DNA of 64,000 nucleotides from assembly GCA_038501625.1 (NCBI GenBank), contig JAZAYU010000183.1, positions 682,001 to 746,000 of the forward strand, written 5' to 3'. This document shows, piece by piece, positions 1 through 11,745 of the stretch. Below the pieces are notes generated by a model. That model saw only the letters and a program-made list of their open reading frames with translations, searched no databases and was not told the origin of the DNA. Positions within the stretch are counted from its first letter, which is position 1; the number at the start of each line of letters is the position of its first letter. A program made the translations under genes and the position numbers. This DNA is from Corbicula japonica (Eukaryota > Mollusca > Bivalvia > Venerida > Cyrenidae).

Positions 1-2271
1 CAGATTGTCCTAAATGTATGAACTTTCAGGTTTTATAAATTTTATAGACAATTTTCTCAAAGTAACTACTTAGTATTACCTTTTTAATTTTAATACACAG
101 TACGTAATATGAGATTTTAAATAAAAGAGAAATTTACCCTTTTACTCTACAGACATGCCTTTTTACCCATGTGAGACCAGTGTAGATCCAGATTAGCTGG
201 CACATCTGATCAGGATCTGCACTGTTCACTTTTTGGTCAGAAATAACCTAATGATTTAATAAAGTGAACATTGCAGATCCCGATCAGACATCATGGATGT
301 GCTGGCTGATCTGAATCTACACAGTTTTTCCATGCCATAAAGGTGTTTACATGGAGGAAAGGGTTAATCTCCAATATATTATCATCAGTTGGGACCAAAA
401 AGTTTGACCAGAAAGCAGGATACATGTGTACCAAGAATAGCATCAAATATCAAGTTAGTGCTCATTTTGGGAATTAAAAGTGTTCTATTATTACCATATT
501 TTCTGTCATGTGCACATTTCAACATTATTTCATAATCAAAATATGTATGTGAGGTAAATGTATAATCAAATACACTATTTGCAAGGTGTCTGTTTTGTTT
601 TGTTTTATTTTTGCAAATTTTGTTTAATATTCATGGTGTCACTAAATTTGCTCAGCATCAAAAAGTTGTGCTTTAGAAAATAAAAAATCAAAGCTTTCAT
701 AATCATTTAAATTGTTGAAAAAAAGTAGATTGCTGTGAAGAGGAAGAAAAACATTTCTTGCCATGTCAGTGGGTTTTTGGCCTCTATAAATACATGTAAA
801 AATCTTAATATACCGGTACTTTGATCTGCTTAAGCTGGAATTTTTTTCACAGAAAACTGGAAGTTGCACTCATAATAAAAACAATGATTTGTTTCTTTTG
901 TATGTTTATGTTTTAGCAATTGTAACAGTAGAGAAGTTTACATTTTTAATATATGGTGCTTTTTAAAGAGAAATTTACCTATTTTAAAGTAGTTTTGCCT
1001 AAATTTCTGCAATGAAAAATACAAAATCAAGAAAATACCAACTGGAATGAGCTTCAGAATTTGAAATTCACATTTTCCAGTATATATATTACATTTATAA
1101 AATACTTACCAGACAGAGATCCAAAAGTGGTTATGAATAATGGCATTTTATATTGCTATATGATGTGTTCATGGGTTTACATTTTTTTGCAAACAATACT
1201 CTCTTTACATTGTTATTATACATTTTAAAAATGGACCAACAACATTTTTTATGCATGATTTGATTGGCAACCGCAATTCATTTATGTAATGAAAATAGAT
1301 ATAAAGAAGCATTTTGTTTCAAATCAGTTACTAAGACCTGTAAAGGAGTGTTACATATGGATAATCAGACTACATGACATTGTACATGTTTTTGTTTAAT
1401 TGATTGAGATTATTTCATCTATTAAAGCCTAATAGCTGAACTATTTTTCAACTTAAATAAGTAATTCTATCATGCACATTCAAGTAACTTGGCTCAAATA
1501 TGTACCTTATTGTCACCAAATATGTACCATATTGTCACAATATTTTTCACACATCATCTATAGCTTCAAATTCCTGCTGTTAATAACTGAAAATTCCTAT
1601 GGCATTGTCATTCCTGGAGATATTTTCAAATGACTTTGCACTAATATGCCCCAAAAACTAGGTGATGTATCACACTACATATTGAAGTCTCAATGTGGTG
1701 TTAATGTGATGTACATGTATATTAAAACAGTACTTTTTAGGTCTAGATTATAACTTTATTCATATACATGCATATATATTTTTTGAATAGCATGGGACAA
1801 TTTTGTGCAATTACAAGTTACAAATGCAAGTGTAATCAAGGTAACATTTTAAAAAATAAAATTTATTTTTCAGACAATAACATATTAATTTTCATGCACA
1901 TGTGACAATGTGACATAATATTTAGAAATTACATGTATCAATGAAGAATTTATCAATATTCAATATTGCATTAATTGAGGTAATGGAAAACATTTGGGTT
2001 GTAAATTTAAGCAAGAAGCCTTTGTGTTTACACATTTAAAACGCAAATGTTTTGTAAAAGTCAGATTGCCAGTTGTCCAGGTGAATTAAGTTGATGTAGA
2101 CTTAATTTCTTTCCAAAAATCACATAATTTTATCGTGCATCAGTAGGCTAACAAACGTTAGAAACAAATTATTTTTTAATATAAATCATTATCCGAGATT
2201 ATTAAAGCTAGACTAGAGCTCGATAAGAGGCAGTGCCTTAGTTCATATTAGGAAGAATTTCAGGTACTCAC
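1..2271. other. Gene-free stretch, AT-rich
   Basis: I see no exon with credible splice sites or family resemblance on either strand here. The only recognisable structure is the palindromic dispersed repeat at 172-366, listed separately. The minus-strand open frame at 642-869 is low in complexity and has no recognisable domain. If the minus-strand gene suggested at 2272-2324 is real, this stretch would be its first intron. Confidence 0.5.
172..366. repeat. Palindromic dispersed repeat, family 1 (copy 1)
   Basis: The left arm carries GTGTAGATCCAGATTAGC and the right arm its near reverse complement (GCTGGCTGATCTGAATCTAC), around a centre with TGATCAGGATCTGCACTGTTC and its inverse. It ends in GGAGGAAAGGGTTAA. 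At least six more copies lie in the window (11482, 16245, 21310, 46345, 53554 and 57540). The palindromic layout fits a foldback or MITE-like non-autonomous element; I recall very similar repeats from clam genomes. Confidence 0.75.
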
Positions 2272-2324
2272 GTTCTACTGTAGTGTTGATCAATTTCCAC
2301 TTTAAAATATCCTTCAAATTCCAT
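2272..2324 (-). CDS. Candidate first coding exon of an unidentified minus-strand gene
   Basis: Read on the minus strand, an ATG at 2324 opens a frame giving MEFEGYFKVEIDQHYSR and runs into a strong donor (AC then GTGAGT) at 2271. Codon use looks like real coding sequence and there is a promoter-like, CpG-containing stretch just upstream. I do not recognise the protein from 17 residues. The following exons would lie at lower coordinates; none is evident down to position 1, so they may lie outside the window. It could also be a chance frame. Confidence 0.35.
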
Positions 2325-2374
2325 TATTTGATTAAAACAACTGAAAAAAATCAATTAACTTCAAAACGGGTGCC

Positions 2375-2480
2375 CTTAATTTACGTCATTTACTCAATAA
2401 TTCACCCGATAACATATGCACCTCGTGTACTGTTACGTCACCGCTCAAACTGTTAGACAGGAAAAACATGACAGGGTCAC
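2375..2480 (-). promoter_or_regulatory. Promoter-like stretch with two CRE-like octamers
   Basis: TTACGTCA (TGACGTAA on the minus strand) occurs twice, at 2381-2388 and 2433-2440, 52 bp apart, in a locally less AT-rich segment. TGACGTAA is a classic binding site of the CREB/ATF bZIP family. It sits 57-116 bp upstream of the ATG of the candidate minus-strand exon at 2272-2324, which is why I read it as that gene's promoter. Function is inference. Confidence 0.3.
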
Positions 2481-2542
2481 GTTGGCTATATACTGATGCT
2501 GTAAACATGAATACACTGCGTATCAAAAACATCGAGAAAATG

Positions 2543-2583
2543 TAATGCCCCCGAGGGCGTTTAATAGGAGTTTAACGGTAGTT
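2543..2583. repeat. Half copy of MITE family 2
   Basis: The sequence contains TGCCCCCGAGGGCGTTTAAT followed by AGGAGTTTAACGGTA, the right terminal arm of the element found whole at 13208, 24517 and 31339. Only one arm is present. Confidence 0.6.
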
Positions 2584-4329
2584 CTGGCTTCATGTCAATA
2601 GTAAAACCACTTTAAAAGTCATCAGTAGATCAGTCATTTTAAAAGGACATTCCTCATTCAGGAGTTATACCTCCTGTGTCAGATACAAAATTGTTGTTTT
2701 AGTTGACAAATTCCTAGACAAGAACATTCAAAGTAACAAACAAAATTAACTTTTCAGCTGATGTCCTTTAAAAAGAGTAAAGTAAAACAGTCCTCTTTTT
2801 CTAAAAATAGTCAATCAGCTTTGTCCATGCAAATAATGTATTTCAAGTACTATGGCAATTGAGTTTTAAATAAACTTCAGGTTATAATCATTCAAAAGAG
2901 GCAATTCATAAAAAATTTTAAAGTTGCCATTTATGTTTTAAAACTAGCTTTGTTCATGTAGATGGTATATTACAGGTATTAGCAAATGGGACTTTTCTTA
3001 CAAAGTTATAAGCAACATAAAGGTACCAATACTACCAGACAAAATTATCACTTTGTGTCTACCTGCTTTAACAGGTAACCCAAAAAGATTAATAAAAATT
3101 ACAATATCAACTCTTGATTTATGTTACTTCTTTAGTGTTATCAGCTGAGTTATACATGTTCTTTTAATATATATCCATGTTGGCAGTGGTATAGTAGTAA
3201 TAATATTTTGTATATAGTAATTATTTATTGCATCTCGTAAGGTGGAATTGACTTACTACTAATTTCAATTAAACATTGACCCAGCCAGCAACCTCCGTAA
3301 ACACCTGTTACACTGCAGCACTTTACAAGACGCCGACCATAATTTTTGTCATGTGACAACTGTTAGAACTGCTGCTCCAATAAAAAAAACGCTGTATTTT
3401 ACTTCCAAATTGATTTTGCTGTCAATCCAATTTTTGTTGCTGTAAGTACATTCCCCTTGAAACAATAACAAAAGGTGTGGCTTAAAGTAAAGCCACCTGA
3501 AGGCGTAATTAACAATGAACAGTGTTCTGTCAATTATACTTCTCGCGCTACTTCTCAACGAAAATATCAGTCGCCGTGCATCGTGTTTGATGTTTTGGTT
3601 TCAAGCCAAAATCTAACTGAAATCAAAATTTGTAATAAAGCCTCTGCTTTATAAATAATAGAAAAACAACTTACAGCAAGACCTGTGTAATAGGCACTAT
3701 TAAGAATCCAATATCTGATTATATTTTCATCAACTGCTTCATACCACTGACTTGTATGCAAAATTTTAATGATTTTCACAGTGTAGTTTTTTTTAGATTT
3801 TTAGGGTTTTTTTATTTAAAAAAGTGAGAAAAAAACGTGAAAGTATCCAATTTCTTTAATCGGTGACAAAATTTTTTGTTATTGAAAAATTCAACCCTAT
3901 TTTTTTACAGTTTATCCAAAATATGTTATATTTTACTAAACCAATTAAAGATATAATATATAAATTCAGAATTTATCTTAAAATGACATTTTTTGCCCAA
4001 ATAAATTTAAAAAATGCATTTTTTATATTTCACGAGACTAAATTAATGAAAATTGTGCAAAATCCTGATTGGTGCAATATACCAAACTTTACCATTTTTT
4101 AACTATATACGTTAAACAAAATTTAAACAAAATTTCAGAGAAGTTTACCGTCCAGTTTTAGAAATTTTCAAATTGATTACTTGAATAAACACTATTCTGA
4201 TAGCGAAAACCCCTTTAATCTTGATTATTTTGCTTATTTTAGTTTAAATCATGAGAATTTTATATTCAATGACAGAATTACACAGGAAAAAAAGAAATAT
4301 GCCAATTATTTAAGCTCTGGGCTTACAAA
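2584..4329. other. Gene-free stretch
   Basis: No gene is supported here. A 72-nt exon-like frame on the minus strand at 3675-3746 is described among the findings. Open frames at 3349-3558 and 3863-4102 are AT-driven and resemble nothing I know. Confidence 0.4.
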
Positions 4330-4440
4330 AAAAAATAGCTTCCAGTGGGATTTGAACCCTGGTCCTCTTGCATGATAGAAATCTATGCTAATATACTAGT
4401 ATAGTTACCTCCCTTGGATACTCTTCTGGATATAGGTATT
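4330..4440 (-). repeat. tRNA-derived SINE relic
   Basis: On the minus strand the sequence contains GGTTCAAATCC, a perfect RNA polymerase III B-box (GGTTCRANNCC type), followed by CACTGG, and a weaker A-box-like region about 50 bp upstream. The cloverleaf cannot be completed, so I call it a tRNA-derived SINE or tRNA fossil, not a working tRNA gene. Confidence 0.45.
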
Positions 4441-4691
4441 CATTACGCAGGTCTTACCTTAAGCCATTCTGCGCTGCTTGTTTTTTTTTCTTCTTTTTGC
4501 ACATGATGCACTGAATAATGAAAGGCATTTTAAAAAATAAAATAAAGGTTATTTAAGATTATCAAAGTAATAAATGTTCACATTTGTGTTCATTCACAAA
4601 ATTATCTTCAATTCTTGATCTATTCTCAAAATTTTAATTTTGATTTGTTAAGACAACTGCTTTATTTAAAAAAAATTACGTCCAAGGTTGA

Positions 4692-4884
4692 CAATATTGA
4701 TTTAGTTATCTTATCAGTCTTACCTCACGATCAATAAACAACTACTTGTTCATGATAATGTGACGGTGACTTCACTATACCATATCATTGGTAATTCTTC
4801 TGAAAACCAATAAAACTATCCTAGATACTGAGTAACATAATATTATAATAAAAATGGATGTTCACATTTAGTTTACTTCAAAAA
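4692..4884 (+). promoter_or_regulatory. Conserved promoter block and untranslated first exon, copy A
   Basis: This noncoding block matches 27775-27986 closely, sharing TCATGATAA, GACTTCACTATACCA, and AAAACTATC with flanks, though it holds no open frame. It ends with a good donor (AAAA then GTAAGTT at 4885); the copy B block ends the same way at 27987. The first coding exon of each copy begins with a short untranslated leader after an acceptor, so a 5' noncoding exon is required and this is the best candidate. The transcription start cannot be placed precisely. Confidence 0.5.
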
Positions 4885-5079
4885 GTAAGTTGTTTTTTCC
4901 GACTTTTATCAATTGTTATTTCAAGTAGTTTTTAATGATTTAACTGAATTGTTAGCATGATTTATTTGACACATCACCATTTTCTTTTAACTGAAATTTT
5001 AACCTATTTTTAGTGTAACTCTCTGTACTCCACCCAGTAGCTTAATGACATAGCGTGCAACTCGTTGTTTTAGTAATTA

Positions 5080-5814
5080 CAGGGTCCCCACAAAATTTTG
5101 CTTGTAAATTTCCAGATTTTTTCAAGGTTTGATTGTAAAATTCCAGTTTTTTTGTCAAGGGTATCCCAATAATTTTTTAACTTTATATAGCTGAATAAAC
5201 TATTCTGCTACAAATCCAATGTGCAATTATGTCAAGCAAACTTTGAAGTCCTCTCACCAAGTTACAGAATTTTTTGCATAATACTAAAAATGACCATGCA
5301 GTCCATGCTGTCTTCAACCACTTTGACTTTTTTACATCAGTCAAAAAGAAGGGTGGTCCTATTAATATCAATGTGCACAAATCTTGTTATTGTAAAATGT
5401 GTGGTCACAATTATCAGTTGATACCAGATTTCAAAGTCAGGCTTTTTCAATTGTCAGAGTTGCGTGCTGAAGACTGGCTATTCAACTTTCACGTCCGTCA
5501 CGACAGCCTATTTACCTCAAATCTCAATGAATTGACACAAATTATGTGCCTAAAAAGGATTTGCAGAAAAAGCTGACATTGTGATTATACGAGATCAAGT
5601 AAACGCTTACAAAATGGTCCGGTTTTATTTACACGTTATGATTACAAATCCACTTATTTCGTACCTAAATCATTTCATACTTTCCCCCCCCCCCCCCCGA
5701 GTTTTTTTCCCAATTTTCAACAGATATCGTAACAAACTGGAATTTTTACGACTGGGAATAGAATTTTCGATATTCCCGAGTTTTTCCCATTTTCCTGGTG
5801 GTGTGGGTACCCTG
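5080..5814. mobile_element. hAT-like non-autonomous DNA transposon in 5' intron of copy A
   Basis: The ends are CAGGGTCCCCACA and its partner TGTGGGTACCCTG. The subterminal sequences (TTCCAG, TTTTTCAAGG, TTCCCGAG) are of the kind seen in CAGGG-ended hAT elements. Flanks GTAATTAC and GTTATTAC may be an 8-bp target duplication with one mismatch, if the terminal C is counted in it. Copy B lacks the insertion: its intron reads GTATTACTCGTCAG at the matching place. It contains a C17 homopolymer (5682-5698) and no transposase. Confidence 0.6.
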
Positions 5815-5897
5815 TTATTACTTCTCAGCTTTTTGTATACAGTTACCAAAAACGGCACATACATGTACTTATCATTTTAGGCAAGAAAACAGCAAAG

Positions 5898-6546
5898 ATG
5901 TTAACAATCGACCATGAAAACTATATTCGTTTTATCCTTCTACTTCTACAAGCTGGAACAGACCTGCTTCGAGAAATCACCGAGAAAGCTCTTAAAAGCA
6001 GAAGAGAAACGTTACATCAATTTCTTCATTTATTTCATCGTGCAATATCAAATGACAGGAAACTCACTCGAGTACAAAAAGACACTTTGTATCCATCAAA
6101 TGCACAAGGTGCGTGTATTGAAGATTTTGATATAACACTACTGTCCCATCTGATAAACAATTATCTTAACAAGGACATTGACCAGTTGGAAATGGTCGCC
6201 ACAAACGACATACAACAGTGGAGAAATAAATATCATGCACATACAACAGAACCTAAGATGGATGCTAGAACTTACACCAAAGAATGGACTGATCTTGTTA
6301 TAGACATTATAAGTGTTGATCATGGACTGCCCTCAGAAGTGCGTAAAAGACATAAAGATATGATAGACAACATTAAAAATGACAGTATTGATATCATGAC
6401 ATTATTAAAAGAAATAAAGAAATTGGATATGTCGAGAGCTTTCTATGAAAGCATTCAACATTGTTTAGAAAATGTTCAAACAGATCTACAGGACATTAAA
6501 ACTACAGTGCACAATACAGCTGGAGCCGTTGCTAGTGTAGACACAA
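5898..6546 (+). CDS. Copy A coding exon 1: DZIP3-type HEPN domain
   Basis: The exon starts after the acceptor TTTTAG at 5880 with a 17-nt leader; I chose the ATG at 5898 because it is the first one and the frame and leader (GAAAACAGCAAAGATG) are conserved in copy B. It encodes 216 residues. The HEPN domain spans about residues 5-150: the hallmark DFDITLLSHLINN (residues 77-89) and the later W in a YTKEW context are typical of the DZIP3-like HEPN family. The HEPN signature R-x4-6-H is present as R109NKYHAH115, so RNA cleavage or binding is possible. The end of the exon leads by a phase-1 donor (A then GTAGGT at 6547) into the coil exon. The family is expanded in invertebrates; the role here is inferred. 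Confidence 0.8.
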
Positions 6547-6729
6547 GTAGGTCATTTGCATCTTAATAATACACCATAATGCCCGGCTTTTATTGTATTT
6601 GGTAACATGTTTTAAATTTTTTATTATTATTTCTTTTTATATTAGCAACCACCATAAGAAACACTTTAGAAACGAAATGGATAACTTCTGTTATTTAAGA
6701 GAACAAGCCTTATTAACGGTAATGGGAAA

Positions 6730-7640
6730 TAGATTTTGTGACCTAGTTTTTGGACCAAGACTTTAGCAGATCAACACATAAAACACATGAAGCGCCGCAA
6801 TGCAACGAAACCAGGTTTTCAACACACAAGTATTGACATCTGAGTTTCACCTTGATATAAGCTGCTCACACACCAAGTTTGGAGTCAATTGGTCCATGCA
6901 AACTTAAGTTATTATAATTCAGAAACTGAATTTCTATTTTAGAAAAAGTGACCATGACCTTGATCAAAGACATCTAGGTAGCAATCTTGAGTTCCGTCTT
7001 GACATTAGCTACTCACATTCCAAGTTTGGTGTCATCCTGACTAAGTTTCCTAAAAATTGGAGCAAAATGTGACCACTAGAGTGTTAACAAACTTAGTGTT
7101 GACGGACGACGGACGATGGAAATTCATCAATCCTAAGCTCACCCTGAGCCAGCTCAGTTGACCTTTACCTTCAAGTTAGAGATCTTATTGTTGCATGAGG
7201 CAAGTCGTCTCAATATGGTGATCATTTCTGTGAAATAATGAAATAATTTTAAAATCCCACTTCAAATAACAAAGATATGGCCCAACACGATTTTGCTACT
7301 AGGTCATGCTGTGACCTTGACCTTTAAGGTAGCAACCTTAATGTTGCCCGCTTAATATGACATTCATTTCTCTCAAATTATTTTAAAATCCAAGTTGAAA
7401 TAAAAAAGTTATGGGCGGGAAACGATGTTGAAACAAGGTCATGTTGTGACCTTGACCTTCAAGGTAGCAACCAAAATGTTCTGCGCAACACGTCGTCTCT
7501 ATATGGGGATCATTTCTGTGAAATAATTTTAGAATCCGACTTCAAATTAAGAAGCTATGGGCTTGACATAAATGCGGGATGTACGTACCAACGAACGGAC
7601 GGACAACCCGCAGACTACAGAGCATTAAAAAGTATGCTTG
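6730..7640. repeat. Degenerate minisatellite in intron 1 of copy A
   Basis: Units of roughly 130-150 bp repeat the phrases GACCTTGACCTT, AAGGTAGCAACC, GATCATTTCTGTGAAAT and TATGGGC. The array is bounded by GACGGACGACGGACGATGG at about 7100 and ACGAACGGACGGACAACCCG at about 7592. This style of array inside a non-autonomous element is common in bivalves. No coding content. Confidence 0.55.
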
Positions 7641-8932
7641 TGGCACACTGCATATAATGTAAAAGATTAAAAGGATCATTTGTTTAAAGTCTGTTGTAAA
7701 TATCTCGAGTAATAAACAAGCTATAGTGAACTAGAAATATCACTGAAAGTGATTAAATACCCCCACATGTGTGCTTGATACTTGAACTGGGCATGCTTAT
7801 AATATTTCAATTTTTAGTAGCAGTGAACAATGACTTTGACCCCACCAGGTCCATTTTCAATACCAAGTTTCGTCTTCAAAGACACTACCTATATAACAAT
7901 TTTCACCATAATATCTTATTCCGAACTTAAGTTATTGAGCATATACAGTTTTCTATTTTAGTAACAGTAACATTGACCCCACAGGCCTTACTTTCAATCC
8001 CAAAAGTCATCTTCACAGAAACCACCAATACACAAATTTTATTCAAGAATCTCATACAAAGATATAGTAACTGAGTGGAAAAAAAGTTTAAATAAATGAC
8101 CTTGACCTTGACCCCACAGGCCCCAATCAAACCTAACCTGTATATTGTTAAGTTACATCTATGTCCCCCCAAAAAAACAATTAAATCTATGATGTATTTC
8201 ATGAGTTACGGTCCAGAAACATTTTTTCTATTTTAGGTAACAGTGACCTTGACATTGACCACACAGGCCCCAAAGTCAAACATAACTTGTATCTTGCAAT
8301 GTTACAATGTTACGTCCTTAAAAAGAATTTAATCTGTGAAGTATTTCACGAGCTATCATCTATTTTTCTATTTTTAGTAGCACTGACCGTGACATTGACC
8401 CCACCAGCCCAAAAATCGAAGTTGACCTGTATCTTGTGATGTTACACCTGAGTACTTAAAATTGTTAAAATATTTGATGCCTTTCAGAAGTTAACGTCCA
8501 GAAAGCATTTTTCTATTTTAAGTACCAGTGACCTTGACACTGACCCCACCAGCCCCAAAATCAAACTTGACCTGTATTTTATGATGTTACACATGTGTAC
8601 CAAACATTATTGAAATCTGTCAAGCCCTTCATGAGTTATCATCTGTAAACAATTTTTCTATTTTTAGTATCAGTGACCTTGACACCGACCCCACGAGCCC
8701 CAAAATCGATCTTGAATTGTATATTATGATGTAACACATGTTTTCCAAAAATTGTTTAAATATTTCAAGCCCTTTATGAGTTATCATCCGGAAACGATTT
8801 TTCCATTTTTAGTAACAGTGACCTAGACACTAATCCCACCAGCCCCAAAATCGATTTTGACCTGAATCTTATGATGCTACTCATGCGTACTAAAATTATT
8901 TAAATCTGTCAAGCCCTTCATTAGTTACAGTA

Positions 8933-9336
8933 CTGTGAACGTTTAATGTTACAAAATTAGCGTGTATCGTGCGTCCGTCTATCGTGTATCGTGCGTCCGT
9001 CTAACGTGTATCGTGCGTCCGCTTAACGTGCATCGTTCGTCCGTATATCGTGTATCTTGCACTATGCGTCTTTTAATTTAATCGTGCAACATGAATAAGT
9101 TACTTGCTTTTGCAAATTTTTATGATTTAATTTCAACCATTCGCCTTATATTTTCATAGCATTTCCATTTTTTTAGAAAACTCGTTCACAAATTATATGA
9201 AACGACAGTATCGTGTACCGTGCTTCTACCGTGTATAGTGCGTCCGTCTATCGCGTATCGTGCGTCCGTCAATCGTGTATCATGCTTCCGTATATGGTGT
9301 ATCGTGCGTTTCGTTTGTAACCTTAAACGTTCACAG
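8933..9336. mobile_element. TA-flanked MITE carrying CGTGTATCGTGCGTCCGTCT array
   Basis: Inverted ends CTGTGAACGTTTAA and TTAAACGTTCACAG are flanked by TA on both sides (8931-8932 and 9337-9338). The interior has two arrays of a 20-bp unit, CGTGTATCGTGCGTCCGTCT, at about 8958-9060 and 9208-9310. TA duplication suggests the Tc1/mariner group. Confidence 0.65.
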
Positions 9337-9338
9337 TA

Positions 9339-10587
9339 CACTGATCAAAAGTTCTAAGTGCACACTTTTCAATTTTGAATATCTCAAAGTAAAATTATCC
9401 TAATTAAAAGAAAGTTTGACATTGTGTTAAACATGATAAATCAATAATAATTATTTGAAAACCGTGCATAATTTTTGCGTATTACGTCTACTACGTTGGC
9501 ATACGCTAATAATACGTAATCCCGGTGCGGCAATCGAAATTAAGTTTTTTATAATCGATTTTATTGTCCACATGTTCACCGACATCCGACAATCTAAAAA
9601 AAAACGCAAAAACACTTTATAACAATGAAACGTTTGACGCCTGAACACCGCGAAAGTGGCGTCAAAGTGCTCTTTAGTTGCTATACTTTACATTTGTTAT
9701 TTAAAAATACTGATTTTATTTGTGAATGCAAAATGAATACTTCATTTTGCATATTTTATTATTATAAGAAAAAATACGAATGATATTATTTTCTAGATTA
9801 TTTACGTTGCTTACGTTGAACGTTGACGTTACTCTCTTTCGTCATTCAATATTTACGTTAAAGAACGTTAACAGGAAAATATTATCATAACATTTGTTTG
9901 ATAAGTGCCTACTTAACAATTAATTTAAAATCAAAATTAATATAAGTTAACTGAACTTCAAAATTGACTTATTAGAAAATGACGTTATTTTGGTCAGAAA
10001 TATTTTTTAAAAAAAACGTGTCCGAATTACTGGTCTATTTTATCGAAATGAATAAATTTTGCTCTCTTTGAAAGGCTGTTACATATCTACACAATGTATT
10101 ACAGATTATCGCATCATCCGAAATTTCTAAGCCGCTCAGAAACTTTTTGCACACAACAGTGCGAGAAATACATGTATGGTATTTTCTCCTTCAAATATAC
10201 GTGAACACGTTATGAATAAAATAGAGAAGAACGTGTTAGCTCAACGTGCCCAAAAAGACCATTACGAAGTATTTCGGTGCACTGGAATTGCAAGCCACAA
10301 CATTTTCTTTAGATTTCATCAAATTTTAATGATACAAAGATGAAATAATAATCAATGACAACTGTAGGGGATGCAATGATATTTTTACTTGAGAAATGCT
10401 TTTTGTATACCAGTGTGCTAAAATGTTATTCTTTTTCAATCGCATAAAGCGGTCCCAAATTTGTTTGCGTGCTTTAATAGGAAATTGATATTCGTTCATT
10501 GCATTTTAAAATATTTTAAAAAGATTCAATCAAATAGTTGAAAAAATCAACATTTATCAAGTGTGCACTTAGAACTTTTGACTAGTG
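9339..10587. mobile_element. Tc1/mariner-like non-autonomous element
   Basis: The ends CACTGATCAAAAGTTCTAAG and the reverse complement of CTTAGAACTTTTGACTAGTG are flanked by TA (9337-9338 and 10588-10589). The inverted repeat extends about 30 bp through GTGCACACTT. The 1249-bp interior has no transposase frame; the minus-strand frame at 9451-9648 shows no D,D34D/E pattern. Confidence 0.7.
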
Positions 10588-10690
10588 TACTTTATCATCT
10601 CGAAACGAAAAATCCGACTAACCGACCGACCGACAGACCGACTAGCTCAAGCCTATATACCCCATTAAACATTCGTTTGTGGGGGTATAT

Positions 10691-11248
10691 ATATTTCAAT
10701 TTTTAAAGCGGGAACAATCGCTGCCGAGCATTTGGGGTGTGGCTTTACATACAGGCTATCTCCCAGATATAATTAGATGTAGTAAAAATGGCCTGTAGAG
10801 AGTGAGTCGATCATAGAATGAAGACTCTCTTTCCACTGGTTATGAACTTCTAATTTTCTTTTCAGGGTTTCTTTGATTTCATTTTTATCTTGGACTATTC
10901 CTCTCTTTTTTATTTTTATGTTCTTTGATTTAAATTCATATCTTCCTTTTGTTGTAAAGACAAGCAGTCCAACACTAAAAATTTCATTCATATATATAGC
11001 CAGGAATGTTTCTATTATCACAACATAAAAAGATAATGTCACAATTTTTTTTGCGATCCTGTTGTAACCTTTAGAGAAGGAGAAAACTGGTTTGTTTACT
11101 GATACCAGGCTACTGCTCTATCTTTGAAAAAGGAGGGAAACTTTTTTAACTTTTGTAGAAAGATTCTTTATAGAAAACTACCAGTATATGTGTTGATTTA
11201 TTTTAGCTTGACTATTCGAAGAATAGGAGTGCTATTCTACTCGCCCCA
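10691..11248. other. Intronic stretch without recognisable content
   Basis: Within intron 1 of copy A. A minus-strand open frame at 10773-11042 is lysine-rich, has no splice support and no counterpart in copy B. Confidence 0.4.
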
Positions 11249-11396
11249 GCAAGCTTGCGGCAAGCGTGTTAAAGCAAGCTTATATGGAAGATCGCACTAG
11301 CTTGCGCAAGCTTGCAAGCATTTGTATTTATATAGATGAAAGCTTGCACAAGCTTGCAATACTGTAAAAGGTTTTCAAGCTTGCTCAAGCTTGCAA
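11249..11396. repeat. Cluster of GCAAGCTTGC palindromes
   Basis: The motif AAGCTTGC and its palindrome GCAAGCTTGC, or close variants such as AGCTTGCGCAAGCTTGC, recur at least eight times in about 150 bp. They are separated by unrelated AT-rich spacers, so this is not a simple tandem array. Confidence 0.7.
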
Positions 11397-11481
11397 ACTG
11401 ATGATTTTGTCTTGTCAGAGTTACATCCTTCCTGACCCAATTAGTCTCATGGCAAAGCTGATGTTGTAAAATCTATCTATG

Positions 11482-11660
11482 AACAGTGTAGATCCATTTG
11501 TGCAATCTGATCAGGATCAGCAGGTTTTGATTAAATAGGTTATTTCTGACCAAAAAGTGAACAGTGCAGATCTTGATCAGACAGCAAGGAGAAGCCAGCT
11601 GATCTGGATCTAAACTGTTCGCACATGCAATAAAATGTATTTATGTGGAGTAAAAGGTTT
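11482..11660. repeat. Palindromic dispersed repeat, family 1 (copy 2)
   Basis: Contains AGTGTAGATCCATTTG, TGATCAGGATCAGCAGG and the opposite arm GATCTGGATCTAAACTGTTC, ending in GGAGTAAAAGGTT. Confidence 0.75.
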
Positions 11661-11745
11661 ATCAACTGCTTATGCATCATTCTATGTATTTTATAAATAC
11701 AGATTAAGTTTTCATTCAATTAATTTCATTTATTTATCTTAACAG

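Larger units (their letters stand above)
7728..10690. mobile_element. Composite non-autonomous element with 144-bp satellite
   Basis: The ends form an inverted pair (AATACCCCCACA near 7755 and TGTGGGGGTATAT at 10678-10690). The left half is a tandem array with a period near 144 bp; units begin with TTTTTCTATTTTTAGTA and CAGTGACCTTGAC at about 7950, 8225, 8368, 8508, 8654 and 8799. Two younger TA-flanked elements (8933-9336 and 9339-10587) interrupt it. No transposase is visible. Confidence 0.55.

Noticed and set aside
5581..5880. Open frame as a gene
   Set aside because: It lies mostly inside the hAT-like element and includes the C homopolymer.
8958..9310. CRISPR array
   Set aside because: Units of 20 bp in direct succession without unique spacers, in a eukaryotic transposon.
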